In this document: piece by piece, positions 22,801-31,206 of the stretch
How positions within the stretch are numbered: position 1 is the stretch's first letter
How the letters are laid out: every line of letters begins with the position of its first letter
Source: Sacculina carcini
Taxonomy: Eukaryota; Arthropoda; Thecostraca; Sacculinidae
Direction: 5' to 3'
DNA length: 64,000 nt
Assembly (NCBI GenBank): GCA_916048095.2
Contig: OU696570.1
Coordinates: forward strand, 6,191,518 to 6,255,517
Made by a program: the position numbers and the translations under genes
The notes under the pieces: generated by a model
The model's database searches: none
Told to the model about the DNA's origin: nothing
What the model saw: only the letters and a program-made list of their open reading frames with translations

Positions 22801-23659
22801 GGTCTTGGCGGATGGTGGTATAGTTGTGAAAGGTGGGTGTTCTGTGGTGCTGTTGCAATTTTGTTTCCTGTATGAGTGCTATGTGAATGGAGTGTCGTGT
22901 GAGGAAGTGTGTTAATTCGTGTTTTTTTGTGTTGATGCCGTCGATGTTGAGCTGTAGAATGTTGATGTTGTGTGTGCGGTGTAAGTTGGTGTTTGTGCGA
23001 GTGAGAGTGTTGTTGAGATGTTGAGTTGTTGATGGAGGTGGTGGTGGTGGTGAGTGTGATGATGATGGCAGAACTGATGGTGATGATAGTGAGGATGGTG
23101 CTGATGGTGATAGTGATGCTTGTGAGGAGGACGAAGTTGTTGGTGAGTGTGAGGATGAACGAGTTGCATGTGAAGATGGGAATGATGGTGATGTCGGTGG
23201 TGCTGATGACCGCGATGATGTCGATGGTGATGAGACAGAGGTGACTGATGTTGATGGTGAATGTGCCAGTGTCGGTGTACGTGCAGGTGTTGTTGAGTTT
23301 GGTGTGCATGATGAGCAGACGAATGAGCTCGTGTATTGTGTGATGTTGTGGAGTGATGTGCATGTGGTGTGGCACCAGTTCAGGCAGGAGTTGCACTGAA
23401 CTGAGCCTTTTGTGTGTCGGCGTGTAGTGAGTGGTTGTGTACATATGTGGCAGGTGTATGTGTGTCTCGGGCCTGGATGTGGTTCTACGTCTCCTGCGAG
23501 TGTGAGCATACGAGAAATGATCGCGAGCGGATCACATCTCGACGCCCCCGCAGGAGACGGTGACATGCGTGGAAATGAAAGTGTGAGGCGAGCGGTGTTG
23601 GTACTGTGTCTGTTGTTTGTGTATGTGTAGCGTGGTGTCACGATTTGTGCCAGTTGCAC
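19835..23659 (-). CDS. LINE polyprotein: 2A-like motif, PHD-type finger, endonuclease, reverse transcriptase, Cys-His tail
   Basis: Residues 56-64 read GDVEPHPGP, close to the ribosome-skipping 2A consensus D-V/I-E-x-N-P-G-P but with His for Asn. Residues 70-118 carry a C4HC3 PHD-like finger (C70, C73, C89, C92, H97, C100, then C-x2-C). A long Ser/Pro/Thr linker follows. The APE-type endonuclease runs from LQLNIDGIN through IQETKL, GGDFNAKD and GSDHLPIVI. RT blocks: PDGISNIHL, HRPITLL, SQHGFRSLHSTT, DISKAFDRVPRH, NGVPQGSVLAP, SYADDITIT. The C-terminus has CPDCNSAPHTITHIMQHC, a CCHC-like motif typical of many APE LINEs. High Thr/His content reflects the A/C-rich strand. Whether it belongs to CR1, Jockey or a neighbour clade cannot be fixed by eye. 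All catalytic residues seen are present. Confidence 0.9.
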   Translation of the reverse strand: MQLAQIVTPRYTYTNNRHSTNTARLTLSFPRMSPSPAGASRCDPLAIISRMLTLAGDVEPHPGPRHTYTCHICTQPLTTRRHTKGSVQCNSCLNWCHTTCTSLHNITQYTSSFVCSSCTPNSTTPARTPTLAHSPSTSVTSVSSPSTSSRSSAPPTSPSFPSSHATRSSSHSPTTSSSSQASLSPSAPSSLSSPSVLPSSSHSPPPPPPSTTQHLNNTLTRTNTNLHRTHNINILQLNIDGINTKKHELTHFLTRHSIHIALIQETKLQQHHRTPTFHNYTTIRQDRTSGRGGGLITLIHSTINYTNTSTQTQTLLPPNDTTTEQQSIQIRTGSHSHISIINVYIPPQTSPTVPRNYTPDIRNLTNTPNTILGGDFNAKDPAWYTHNPLTNRGTDILQQTEHLYILNNTHQHTHTTHQAHYHSTSPDITFCTPDLTHTTTWKVVKELGSDHLPIVITTKIRTAPNTTRRTYTNYTKANWSQFTHDTELAFTQLNTTDITDINKTVQTFNSIIHKADKQHIPKGHRKHHNPNFTQEIHTLIKQRDTLKHSQTPHSHNTSEQIHALNTTINTKIHEQKSLNWHNYIKTLDHRSNTTKLYNTLKSITLSNSNITRTHAAITTDTSSVPSNKQQANTLINHYSHISHITPTQKDRTIIRRKHTFSTDPLYTPFTHAQTRHIIHNIKQSSACGPDGISNIHLKHLGPQGIQTLTNISNYSYSHNTIPHIWKTGIIITLHKQGTDPTLPSSHRPITLLCTPSKITERLILKLITPQIPLSQSQHGFRSLHSTTTLLTKLTQTMMGNINTTKPPHRTLLITLDISKAFDRVPRHNLTNKILDTTLHNNTKRWLANYLAGRCAHVRYNGQSSHTRNITNGVPQGSVLAPTLFNLYLHDMPAPNTPSIQISSYADDITITSTHRHADTAVHTLQPYINTLQQWFSTNQLNIAPAKSTATLITNWTSEHNYTPQITINNTIIPHTHTPKILGVTYDTQLSFKQHITNIKTKVTPRLNTLKALSHTTFGHNKDTTTTIYKQYIRPVIEYASPAWASNLATRHTNTLQTLQNTALRTITGCTATTPADHLHHETKILKLTHHLDMRGTQTLAAAVTNTAHPLHHLTTQDNTDRNIKTTPSTLYHRQIFTSLPPAPPRTSIKKHIHTEIARKAIHSLQHNTLLQRHPPDIHKSENTLTRENKVHLARLRCGHHPALLSYQKRLNDSIDDTCPDCNSAPHTITHIMQHCTAHTQLRRQHKITSISDLWNNPVGAVSFLRSSRMLGQTT

Positions 23660-23668
23660 TGAACTGAG

Positions 23669-23706
<38 letters not shown>
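23669..23706. repeat. Homopolymer A38 in the LINE 5' leader
   Basis: 38 A on the plus strand, i.e. T38 in the LINE leader (minus), only 10 bases upstream of its start codon. It lies inside the target duplication, so it came in with the element or expanded afterwards. Confidence 0.9.
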
Positions 23707-23708
<2 letters not shown>

Positions 23709-24113
23709 CCTGTGGAACCCGGGTGACCGAAGCCGATCCCAGGAGCTCGACAGCCCCGCCGTTCTGGCGAGGCTGTTCTCGTGTGTTGTTTTCGTTGCAG
23801 TGGAAGTTGTAAGGACCAATTCCATTGTTTGTTGTGTTTTGTTGTGGGAATCGTATCTGTTCAGGAAAATAGCTGCAGACATTGAGCTATTATCCAAGTG
23901 ATATTTGTATTTGTGTACTTTTTAGGAACCTTGCATTACTGTGTTTGTGGTGTAGTCGTATTGTAGGCCCCAAACGTCTTTTCCACATGTGTTCATTGCA
24001 TGCTCCATCTGTTTTCGTTTTCCTCCGTTTCATCTCTTATGTTGTCAGCCCTGTATTTCTTACTATTTTCACGAGTTTTGTTTGGCAATTGAACCGAATA
24101 AAATCGTTGAGCC

Positions 24114-24490
24114 TTGAACGAATCATCTTGGTCTTCGAAGTATTTTTCTTTCTTTGCTCCCCGACTGTATAACTCGCTTCCTCGTACTGTTCTATCAGCC
24201 ACTTGCTATTCCTCATTTCGCTCGGCACTCTTTAGATACTTATTTGAATTATCATTTGATTCCACTTCTCTCACCCTTACTTCCTATGCTTCAATCTTAT
24301 TTCTTACGCCTGCTCTTACCTTTTCATCTACTTGCTATTTGTGATATTTCAATTAAGTCTTGTTCCCTTTCGTCAGCTACTCTTGTGATTGCTCGTGTTT
24401 TGTGTTTATCTTTGAATATTTTGGCTTATCTTGCTGTTTAACGCGCGTGTGTTTTTGACATGCGCTATACCAAATAAATGTTGTTGTTGA
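24114..24490 (+). pseudogene. L2-type LINE 3' fragment inside Element 2
   Basis: Codes NESSWSSKYFSFFAPRLYN (from about 24117), which matches the C-terminus of the L2 copies at 15400 and 61310, followed by a 3' UTR that ends in GCGCTATACCAAATAAAT plus GTT repeats (about 24462-24490). Strongly 5'-truncated, as usual for these elements. Confidence 0.75.
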
Positions 24491-25751
24491 TCGGTGGTTT
24501 GTTTTTCTACGCGTGAGTATGTGCATATTTAGGAAAAACGCTTCAAGGCCCATTTTTCGATTGGTGACTGTACCAATCGAAGCTACCTACACACGTTTAA
24601 AATGTGTGTAGGTGTACACGCGCATTCACATAGGAGTCATTTGTAGTGAACCACAGGCTTGGTTCATCCTTAGATTCTTCTGCAATTTTTAGTTCATTGT
24701 TGACTGCCGAAGTGTCTCTTGAGTGACTGTTTTCTGAGAATGCATGGCTGATTTACAGCTCGCCTTACAATCAAAGCATCACTATTTCTTACTAAATCAA
24801 ATCTTGTTCTACCACGGGGCTAGCAGAGTGGAATGCAGATGTCCATGTCCACAATGACTACAGGTTCCCCTTCACCATGGAAAGTATAGTCCGCTCAGAG
24901 GCGGGGTCTCATAGCTGCCACGCTGCTCGCTGCTTCTCATGGACGGAATTCGAGCATACACACACACACACTTATTGTGGTCAACACGAATCTGAGTAGA
25001 ATAAGATTGGTTGATGCTGAACAATTGTTATACTAACCATGCAGTTTGAACTTGGACGCCAACTGGAGAATCTGATGTTTGATTATTGAAGAGGGCAGCG
25101 ATGTTTGTAAATATACTCTCACATCCCCCAGAGAAGTGATTTTAAATTAAAGGAACTCCAATAGTTTTTAGTGTGCGTAGCCTACTTTATCCACATATTG
25201 ACCATATATAGATTGTTGACCATACGCATTTAAACACATCAGTAGAGAAGGCTATGTTCGCGTGTAATTTTGCGGGTGCAAAGCCTCACGGCTCCGGCTG
25301 GCACACCGCAGGTCCGGCCGCCACACGGGTTTTCGCAGTCACGGCCAGTACAGAAATACTTTCTCGACACTCGTATCAATCACGTCACCGTTTGACCAAC
25401 ACAAAGCCCACCACCAGGAAAAACAGTTTAACTCGTGTACTAACCAACAAAGCAACAAGACCAATCAATCAATAATATATTTCGTTCAGCGCATATAACC
25501 ACATATGCGAGCAAAAATAATCAACGGCAAGAATAAATAGAATGAATCCAATGTAGCAAACACGTATACACACACAATATACAGAAACATCAACACCAGA
25601 ACAAGCACACAAGAGAAAGCTAAAAGATTGCCGAAAACAACAGGCAGCAGGATATGAAAGTGCGCTCATCAATTCAATTCAATTCAATTCAACCATCAGT
25701 TTAACCAATCAATCACCTGCGGTATTAACAAACCAAACAGCTATCAAAACC
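24491..25751. other. Element 2 interior, no gene recognised
   Basis: Two hairpins in a row: 9-bp stem 24557-24565 with 24572-24580, and 10-bp stem 24585-24594 with 24604-24613. 24690-24860 is related to 18520-18690 of Element 1. An (AATTC)n run lies at about 25673-25692. A GC-richer stretch at 25254-25360 has a short open frame with no recognisable motif. Confidence 0.5.
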
Positions 25752-26051
25752 ATTCCCACAACAAAACACAACAAACAATGGAATTGGTCCAAACAACTTA
25801 CAGTGCAACGAAAATATGACACCACAATAAGCATTTAAGTAAATAAAGGACCCAATAAGACGTATTAAATCAATGCGAACTCAGAATATGACAGCAAGAG
25901 ACTATTCAAACAACAAATGCAATTTCATAACAGATAATAACAGACCCTACAAGTTTCAGTGAAGGAATAAATATTCGGTGAAGGCATTGAATGCCTTAAA
26001 CGCGTCGTAAGCGTCGCTGTCGCATCTTGGGCCATGTCGCATCTTGGGCCG
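25752..26051 (-). repeat. Element 2 right TIR
   Basis: Uninterrupted 300-bp arm; its inner part shows the pre-insertion state of the site the LINE used in the left arm (GCTTATTGTGGTGTC read on the minus strand). Confidence 0.8.
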
Positions 26052-26359
26052 TCACAACGGCACTCTCTGATGCTATTTGTATTTTGTTGATGCCATTGGT
26101 TGTTTTTGTTGTTGTTGTGTTGTTGTTGTTGTTGTTTTGTTGTTGTTGTTGGCGTTTCGGCCGATCACGACCATTTCACGCCCTCCAATGACGAACCAGA
26201 ACGTGATTCCTTCGCGCCACAATTGTATTCAGATGGATTATGGATTCGAGAAAATGATTGGAAAGGATATAGTTATAACGGAGATCGCTGGAAAAAGCAA
26301 GGAAAAACCGAGCAAAATTTCATAAATATGCTGAACAGAAATAAATGAAGCTCAAATGG
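26052..26359. other. (TTG)n-rich stretch without recognised gene
   Basis: TTG repeats at about 26106-26152 precede GC-richer text. Open frames here do not resemble known proteins. The first bases complete the target duplication of Element 2. Confidence 0.4.
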
Positions 26360-27792
26360 TAGAAGCAATAAAATATCGACCACTATACCAATGTTATATT
26401 TTCATCAGCAGATCGTATTTCTGTAAAAAACTTGAAACCAATTTTATAATGTCAAGCTGAGTGCAGTCTAAAATGTTTGAGATGCTAAAATCGATGGCAC
26501 GGGAGTCGCAATACGAAATCAGTGGTCTGCGGCCCACAGCGTATTTTCCGCATTCCAAAAGGATATGTTCCACTGTTAGGCGAAGACCGCATCTCTCACA
26601 CTGTGGAGGTGGTCTTCCCTCTAAAAGATGAGCTTGGGTCAGGTATGAGTGGCCAAACTGTAATCTCGCTAGTTTCTTTTCTAGTTCACGGGATATTCCA
26701 TTAACTAACCAGTGACCTGAGTCAGCCATCTTGCCGTAAAAATATCGGTTTCGTTTTGCTTCCCATTCGCATTTTTGATGTTTAATGAAGAATGGTTCCA
26801 CCAATTGTTTCACCATGTTCCTGTTGAATGGATATGGAGTGATGACGGGTTCTTGCAACGACTCTTTAGCTTGGAGGTCGGCCTCAACATTCCCACTTAT
26901 CCCCATATGCCCTGGGATCCATGCAAATTCACAAAAGTTGTCTGTGCGTACGATCCGACTGTATAAGCCAAGGATTCGCTCGTGCACTGGATCATGGTCC
27001 ATGAGGTGAGAGATATATTCCAGTGAAGATTTGGAGTCTGTCAAAATCAGTGTTTTCCTATAATGGCATTCTTCCGCTATGTATAGAGCCCTGGAAATGG
27101 CAAATAGCTCAGCATGAAATACGGAGACGTAGGATAGAAGTCTATATCGGTGTGTTGTCTCATCGGTTGTGTTTGCAATATAGACGGCACATCCGGATCT
27201 GTCATTGTCTTTCGAACCGTCTGTATAAATGTGTACGAAATCACGGAGCTTGTGAAGTAGCTCTGTTGTCAAAGATTGGACGACAAAAGGTGGTACGAAG
27301 TCTTTTGGCTCTGAAAACAAGTGGCTGACCCTTGGTACTGATAGGCTCCATGGGGCATGCGTAATGTGTTCCCGTGCCGCGCAGTCAGCCGACGGTAGAG
27401 CGATACTGAATTCGTCAATGTAGGATAAAACACGTCTGCTAAATGTTTTTGCTAAAATGCGGTTTCTTCTCGTAAAAACAGATGGGATGTCCGAATGTTC
27501 AGGGTGAAAATTTGAAAGTGGATCAAAATGTGCGTGTTGTTGTAGTAAGCTTTCAATGCATATCAGATAGCCAGTTTTTTGTGACGCGTTGATAAAGGAG
27601 CAATACCTGTACTAGCCCGTAACACTTCCACTGGGGTTGTACGAAACGCTCCAGTGATGATGCGGAGACATTCGTTTTGTACAGGCTCCAGGGTGCTCAG
27701 TGCAGAAGGGCTTGACGACATGTACACTTGAGCTCCATAGTCCAGCACTGACAAGATCAAGGACTTGTATGCCTTTTGAAGAATGACGCGAC
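26360..27792 (-). mobile_element. Jockey-like LINE, 3' segment (scaffold LINE, part 1)
   Basis: Minus-strand RT C-terminus (SVLDYGAQVYMSS near 27720, ARTSTGIAPLS-type text near 27610) followed by an RNase H domain. It breaks off at 27792 against the LTR of Gypsy-B. Orientation, order and family suit the 3' end of the same LINE as the pieces at 38272-38528, 43254-44036 and 46673-49192, but about 150 codons of RT (the YADD region) are missing between 38272 and 27792. Confidence 0.65.
26394..27320 (-). pseudogene. Jockey-like RNase H and C-terminal domain
   Basis: 308 open codons that degrade RNA in RNA/DNA hybrids in the intact family. Visible: VHIYTDGSKDNDRSGCAV (first Asp), FHAELFAISRAL (Glu), LILTDSKSSLEYI (second Asp), WIPGHMGISGNVEADLQA (His and last Asp). 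The C-terminal zinc-like C-x2-C-x7-H-x4-C motif is CERCGLRLTVEHILLEC. The domain itself is open, but it is detached from a working RT; upstream 27321-27792 has frame breaks. Confidence 0.85.
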
Positions 27793-28219
27793 TGATCAAA
27801 AAGACATTCTGCAACGATTGTATTCCAAATACCACAGAATGCTAACAGCTGAAACACAATAGATAACACGTCCAATATATAACATTGACACATTAAACTG
27901 ACACAAAGTGCGACTACATCGCCTGAAGGGCGATATGGTTGCACGCGAAAGTGAAAATGAATAATCGTAATTGGTTTACATGGAGATTAATTATTAGACA
28001 TCGAAAATACCTTCAGTCAATAAACTATAACAATGCATTGAATAAGCAACAATAATAGAGATGTCAGTGCCAATAGTGACGGGACTAACGAGTACCTCGT
28101 ATACATACGTTTACCCTACACCCCCTCCCCCAGTTCACATGTGTGAACTTAGAAATCTGTCACGTAATCGTTCAGGTATTTTGGTATGTGTCTTTGTCGC
28201 CGTGGTCGTGTCGTGTCGA
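27793..28219 (-). repeat. Gypsy-B 3' LTR
   Basis: Matches 32968-33401. Ends in CA on the minus strand (TGATCAAAAAG on plus). Contains a 7-bp stem hairpin, AGTTCAC with GTGAACT, around 28135-28152. Where it starts on the inner side is uncertain because the other LTR may be truncated. Confidence 0.8.
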
Positions 28220-28324
28220 CCGGTGAGCACACGTATCGGCGTGGCGTGTCGGCGTGTCGTCTCGACCGGTGAGGACACGTGTCGGCGTTCTCATCCGGCC
28301 TTGCATCAGGCGGACTGGGCGTAC

Positions 28325-29746
28325 TTACTGTCTCGTTCTCCGGCGGACTGGGCGTACTGATTGTATCGTTTTCCGGCGAGACGATGTTGGAGTTTGACTA
28401 GTTTGCGGGTCACATTGTTCACGTGGTGCGGTTGCTGATGGGATGTGCGCCGAAGCCTCTGACTGGTCGAGCTGGATGTTGGCCGGGGTCGTATCCACCG
28501 AGTGACGTCGGTGAGGCATCGGAGCGAACTCTGTGTGGCCAGCTTCCGTCAACTCTCTGATATGTCGCAAAAATTGGCGATTCCTCAGAGTGACTCTACC
28601 GGAGCCATCGATTTTCACCAGATATTGGTCATGCGGTAGAGCTTCTACCACCACACTAGACCTATCCCATCGTTTGTTGTGGTTTCCTGTTTGATTTTGT
28701 ACCAGCACTTGGCTCCCCGGACGCAGCTCACTGAAACGACGAGTGTGTGGGGAGAGCTTATCCACTTGCTTCGCAAATCGCACCCGAAGGGCATCTTCCT
28801 GTCGTTCCCAGTTGTCGCGCCCTACGGGGTGCACAGATGAGCCAGTGAAAACCTGTGTTCTCGGTGCGATGGGAAGGAGACCCTGTGTTGCTCTGCCAAA
28901 CAAAATCTGAGCGGGAGAGAGGCCTGTCTCGGAGTCCGGAGTGTTGCGATATTGTAGCAGTCCTGCTGCAACGTTCTCTTCATGCACTGCACCATTGCTG
29001 TCAGTGTGAGCCATCAACAGACGTTTCATGGACTTGATTGCGACCTCTGCCCGTCCATTGGACGACGGGTGGTATGCCGACGAGACGCGATGGTGGACGC
29101 CCCAACGGCTCAGCAGGTCGGTCGTGTTTTTGGCAGTGAATTCAGGCTCGCCCTCAGAGCTCAGCTGACTGGGCACTCCGAACGTGGCAAAATAATTCAT
29201 GAGCGCTTTGATGAGCCCTCTGGAGCCGCTGGCTGACGATACGATGTGCGGCCATCCACTGAAGCGGTCCACAACTACGAGATAACCGATACCTTGTGCG
29301 GTAAAGTAATCAGCTGCGATGGCTTGGAATGGACACCTGGGTGTGAGCGGGAGTATGGGTGCGGCGCGTGGCTGCGATGGTGACATCTTCCAACATTGTA
29401 AACACATGTTTCGAGCTGTTTCTATGTCCTTGGATAGCCCTGGCCAGAAAACACTGCGCTGTGCCCGGGAAAACATACGACCGCTCCCCTAATGGGCGGA
29501 ATGCAAGACTCGAAGGACGTCCTTTCGTAGATCAGGAGGTATAAGGACTCTGTCACCGAGCATGATTACGTCGTCGACAATTGACAGATCGTTACGATGT
29601 TGCCAGTAGTGCTGCAGCTCTTCGTCGAGTCCGTCACGAGAAGAAGGAAATCCTGCTTGAATTAAACCAGACAGTTTACGCAAATTAACGTCACCCACTG
29701 TGCTTTGTCTAGTTCGTTCCCACGTGATGGCACCTATTTTATTCAC
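28325..29746 (-). pseudogene. Gypsy-B integrase
   Basis: Would insert the DNA copy. Pieces 29746-29489 and 29476-28325 share a frame, separated by an in-frame stop. The zinc-binding region runs into VFWPGLSKDIETARNMCLQC. Core: ADYFTAQGIGYLVVVDRFSG (first Asp). The second block reads SSEGEPEFTA, so the catalytic Asp is Glu. The third block, SSNGRAEVAIK, keeps its Glu. A C-terminal SH3-like part includes GSQVLVQNQTG. A 34-bp tandem duplication (about 28309-28376) covers the end of the ORF. The Asp change alone should abolish activity. Confidence 0.85.
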
Positions 29747-29783
29747 CGTGATTTTTGCAGCCGCTTATACGTCTCTTTCGATG

Positions 29784-31200
29784 TCACCCTCGTTTGACGC
29801 CACGGTGCGGAGAGCTGCTAGGGCTTGAATGCTTGTGATTTTTTTCGGAGTCGTCTTGTTGGTCATCTCGCGAAGGATAACGAGACGCTGCGTCTGCTGC
29901 CGGGCACTCTTTTCCTGGTAAATGGGTGATGCGGAATCTCCACATGAGAGTGCGCTGCTTCAAGCGAAAGAGACGAGGATTGCTGATTTCATCGAGTGCT
30001 CGGTCTGACAGCAACTTGACCAGAGGTTTGTGGCCGTTACTACCACGAGATCGTTGCAACCCAGCGTAAAATAGTGGCTGTCTTCGAAAGCCCAGGCGAC
30101 CGCTAGCATTTCGCCTTCGACCGGAGCGTATCGGGACTCGGCGAGACGTAAAAATATGGATCCGGCTAAGGTGATGCGCCATCCATTCGGACAGCATCCC
30201 GGCACGACAGACTCGCAAAGGCAGTGCTTTTGTCGCAGCCAATATCCTATGCCGGACTGCGACCAGTCCGGGTTGAGGCACGTCCGGCGATGTGGGTCGA
30301 ATATTTCGACACCTTCTGATATGGCGTCGATGATGGCTGATTTAGAAGACTTAAATGCGCTCTCCAATTCTGGTCCCCACGTGAACTTTGTGTTGGGGCT
30401 CTGCAGTTCTTTGAACGGGGCCATTAATTTGGTGATTTTTCCGTAATATGCCGCTTGGTGGACTAGCCCAAACCAAGCACGAATATCTGTGATGTTTGAC
30501 AGGCCAGGGAAATTTTCAATAGCGTTGAGGTACTTTGGTAACGGTTTTACCTTGTTGGAGGTGATGTGGAACCCAGCAAACTTGGCCTCCTTTCCACAAA
30601 ATTGGAATTTGTCCGGGTTCAGAATTACACCGCTTCGTCCTACACGTTCCAGGTAGTCGATTATTCGCCACCAGTGGGTTTCCAGATCGTCATCCCATAG
30701 GATGACATCGTCAACACACTTGGTTTTACGCGGAACGTCTGATATGATTGCGTCGTACCTCTCAGTGTAAGCGTCTTGAGACGCCAGGAAACTCATCGGT
30801 GCGCGTTTCTACCTGAATCTACCCTGCTCAGTGAGAAAAGTGGTTTTGTGGCGGTCCTCTGGTCGGATTTCTATAGAGTGAAAACCGTTCCACCATCTGT
30901 GACTGTTTTGAATACGCCTGGTGGAATCGATCGCGCTTGTTTGGCCGGAGGAATTGTATGGTGTGTCTCTCTGACGCTGTGACGGTTTAACGGCTGCAAA
31001 TCGATGGTACGTCTGGGAGCGCCGTTAGATTTGGGCGTGATCACCATGCTATGTAGGCATGTGAGCGAAGTGTTTGGTGGAACTCGCTCAATTACATCCA
31101 GTGCCGAGTCCTTCTCGAGCTGTTTGGCCACTTCCTCTTGCCAATGCACCGGTACGTTCGGAGGCCTCCTGGTGACGAACGGTTGCGCATTTGGTGCCAC
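29784..31200 (-). pseudogene. Gypsy-B reverse transcriptase and RNase H
   Basis: RT start PNVPVHWQEEV (about 31160), RRTIDLQPLNRHS (about 31000), then a frameshift near 30900 at the V-T-D-x-W-N-G block. Catalytic box is KCVDDVILWDDD (about 30710), Cys-Val-Asp-Asp where most Gypsy elements have Tyr-x-Asp-Asp; Gypsy-A has the same kind of box. Connection and RNase H continue to about 30060, shift frame, and end with HLPGKECPAADAASRYPS (about 29890). At least three frame changes. Confidence 0.8.
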
Positions 31201-31206
31201 TCTGAT

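Larger units (their letters stand above)
19818..23790 (-). mobile_element. Full-length LINE with intact ORF and 15-bp target duplication
   Basis: The 15-mer TTCTCGTGTGTTGTT stands on both sides (19803-19817 and 23776-23790). On the minus strand the element runs from a GC-rich 5' leader with a 38-base T run, through one ORF of 1274 codons, to an (AAC)n tail at about 19813-19832. It landed in the left TIR of Element 2. An unbroken ORF and a perfect target duplication indicate a recent insertion. The coding strand is very rich in A and C. Confidence 0.9.
19579..26051. mobile_element. Element 2: DNA element with 300-bp TIRs, interrupted by a LINE
   Basis: The left TIR (19579-19817, continuing at 23791-23851) and right TIR (25752-26051) are both exactly 300 bp once the LINE at 19818-23790 is removed. 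Termini CGGCCCAAGATGCGACATGG contain a 17-bp tandem pair based on CCCAAGATGCGACAKSG. TCACAA (part of a shared 9-mer TCACAACGG) flanks both ends at 19573-19578 and 26052-26057, a target duplication of 6-9 bp. Without the LINE it is 2.5 kb. No transposase was found, so it is likely non-autonomous. It shares an internal stretch with Element 1. Confidence 0.75.

Noticed and set aside
17146..26051. Reading Elements 1 and 2 as one Maverick/Polinton
   Set aside because: Two separate TIR pairs, and no polymerase B, integrase or capsid genes; only the C48-like piece fits.
26077..26348. Two open frames after the TTG run
   Set aside because: Poly-Cys/Val start from the repeat and no similarity to known domains.
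27612..27944. 110-codon frame that recurs at 32934-33119
   Set aside because: It is the antisense reading of the two Gypsy-B LTRs, hence the repetition.
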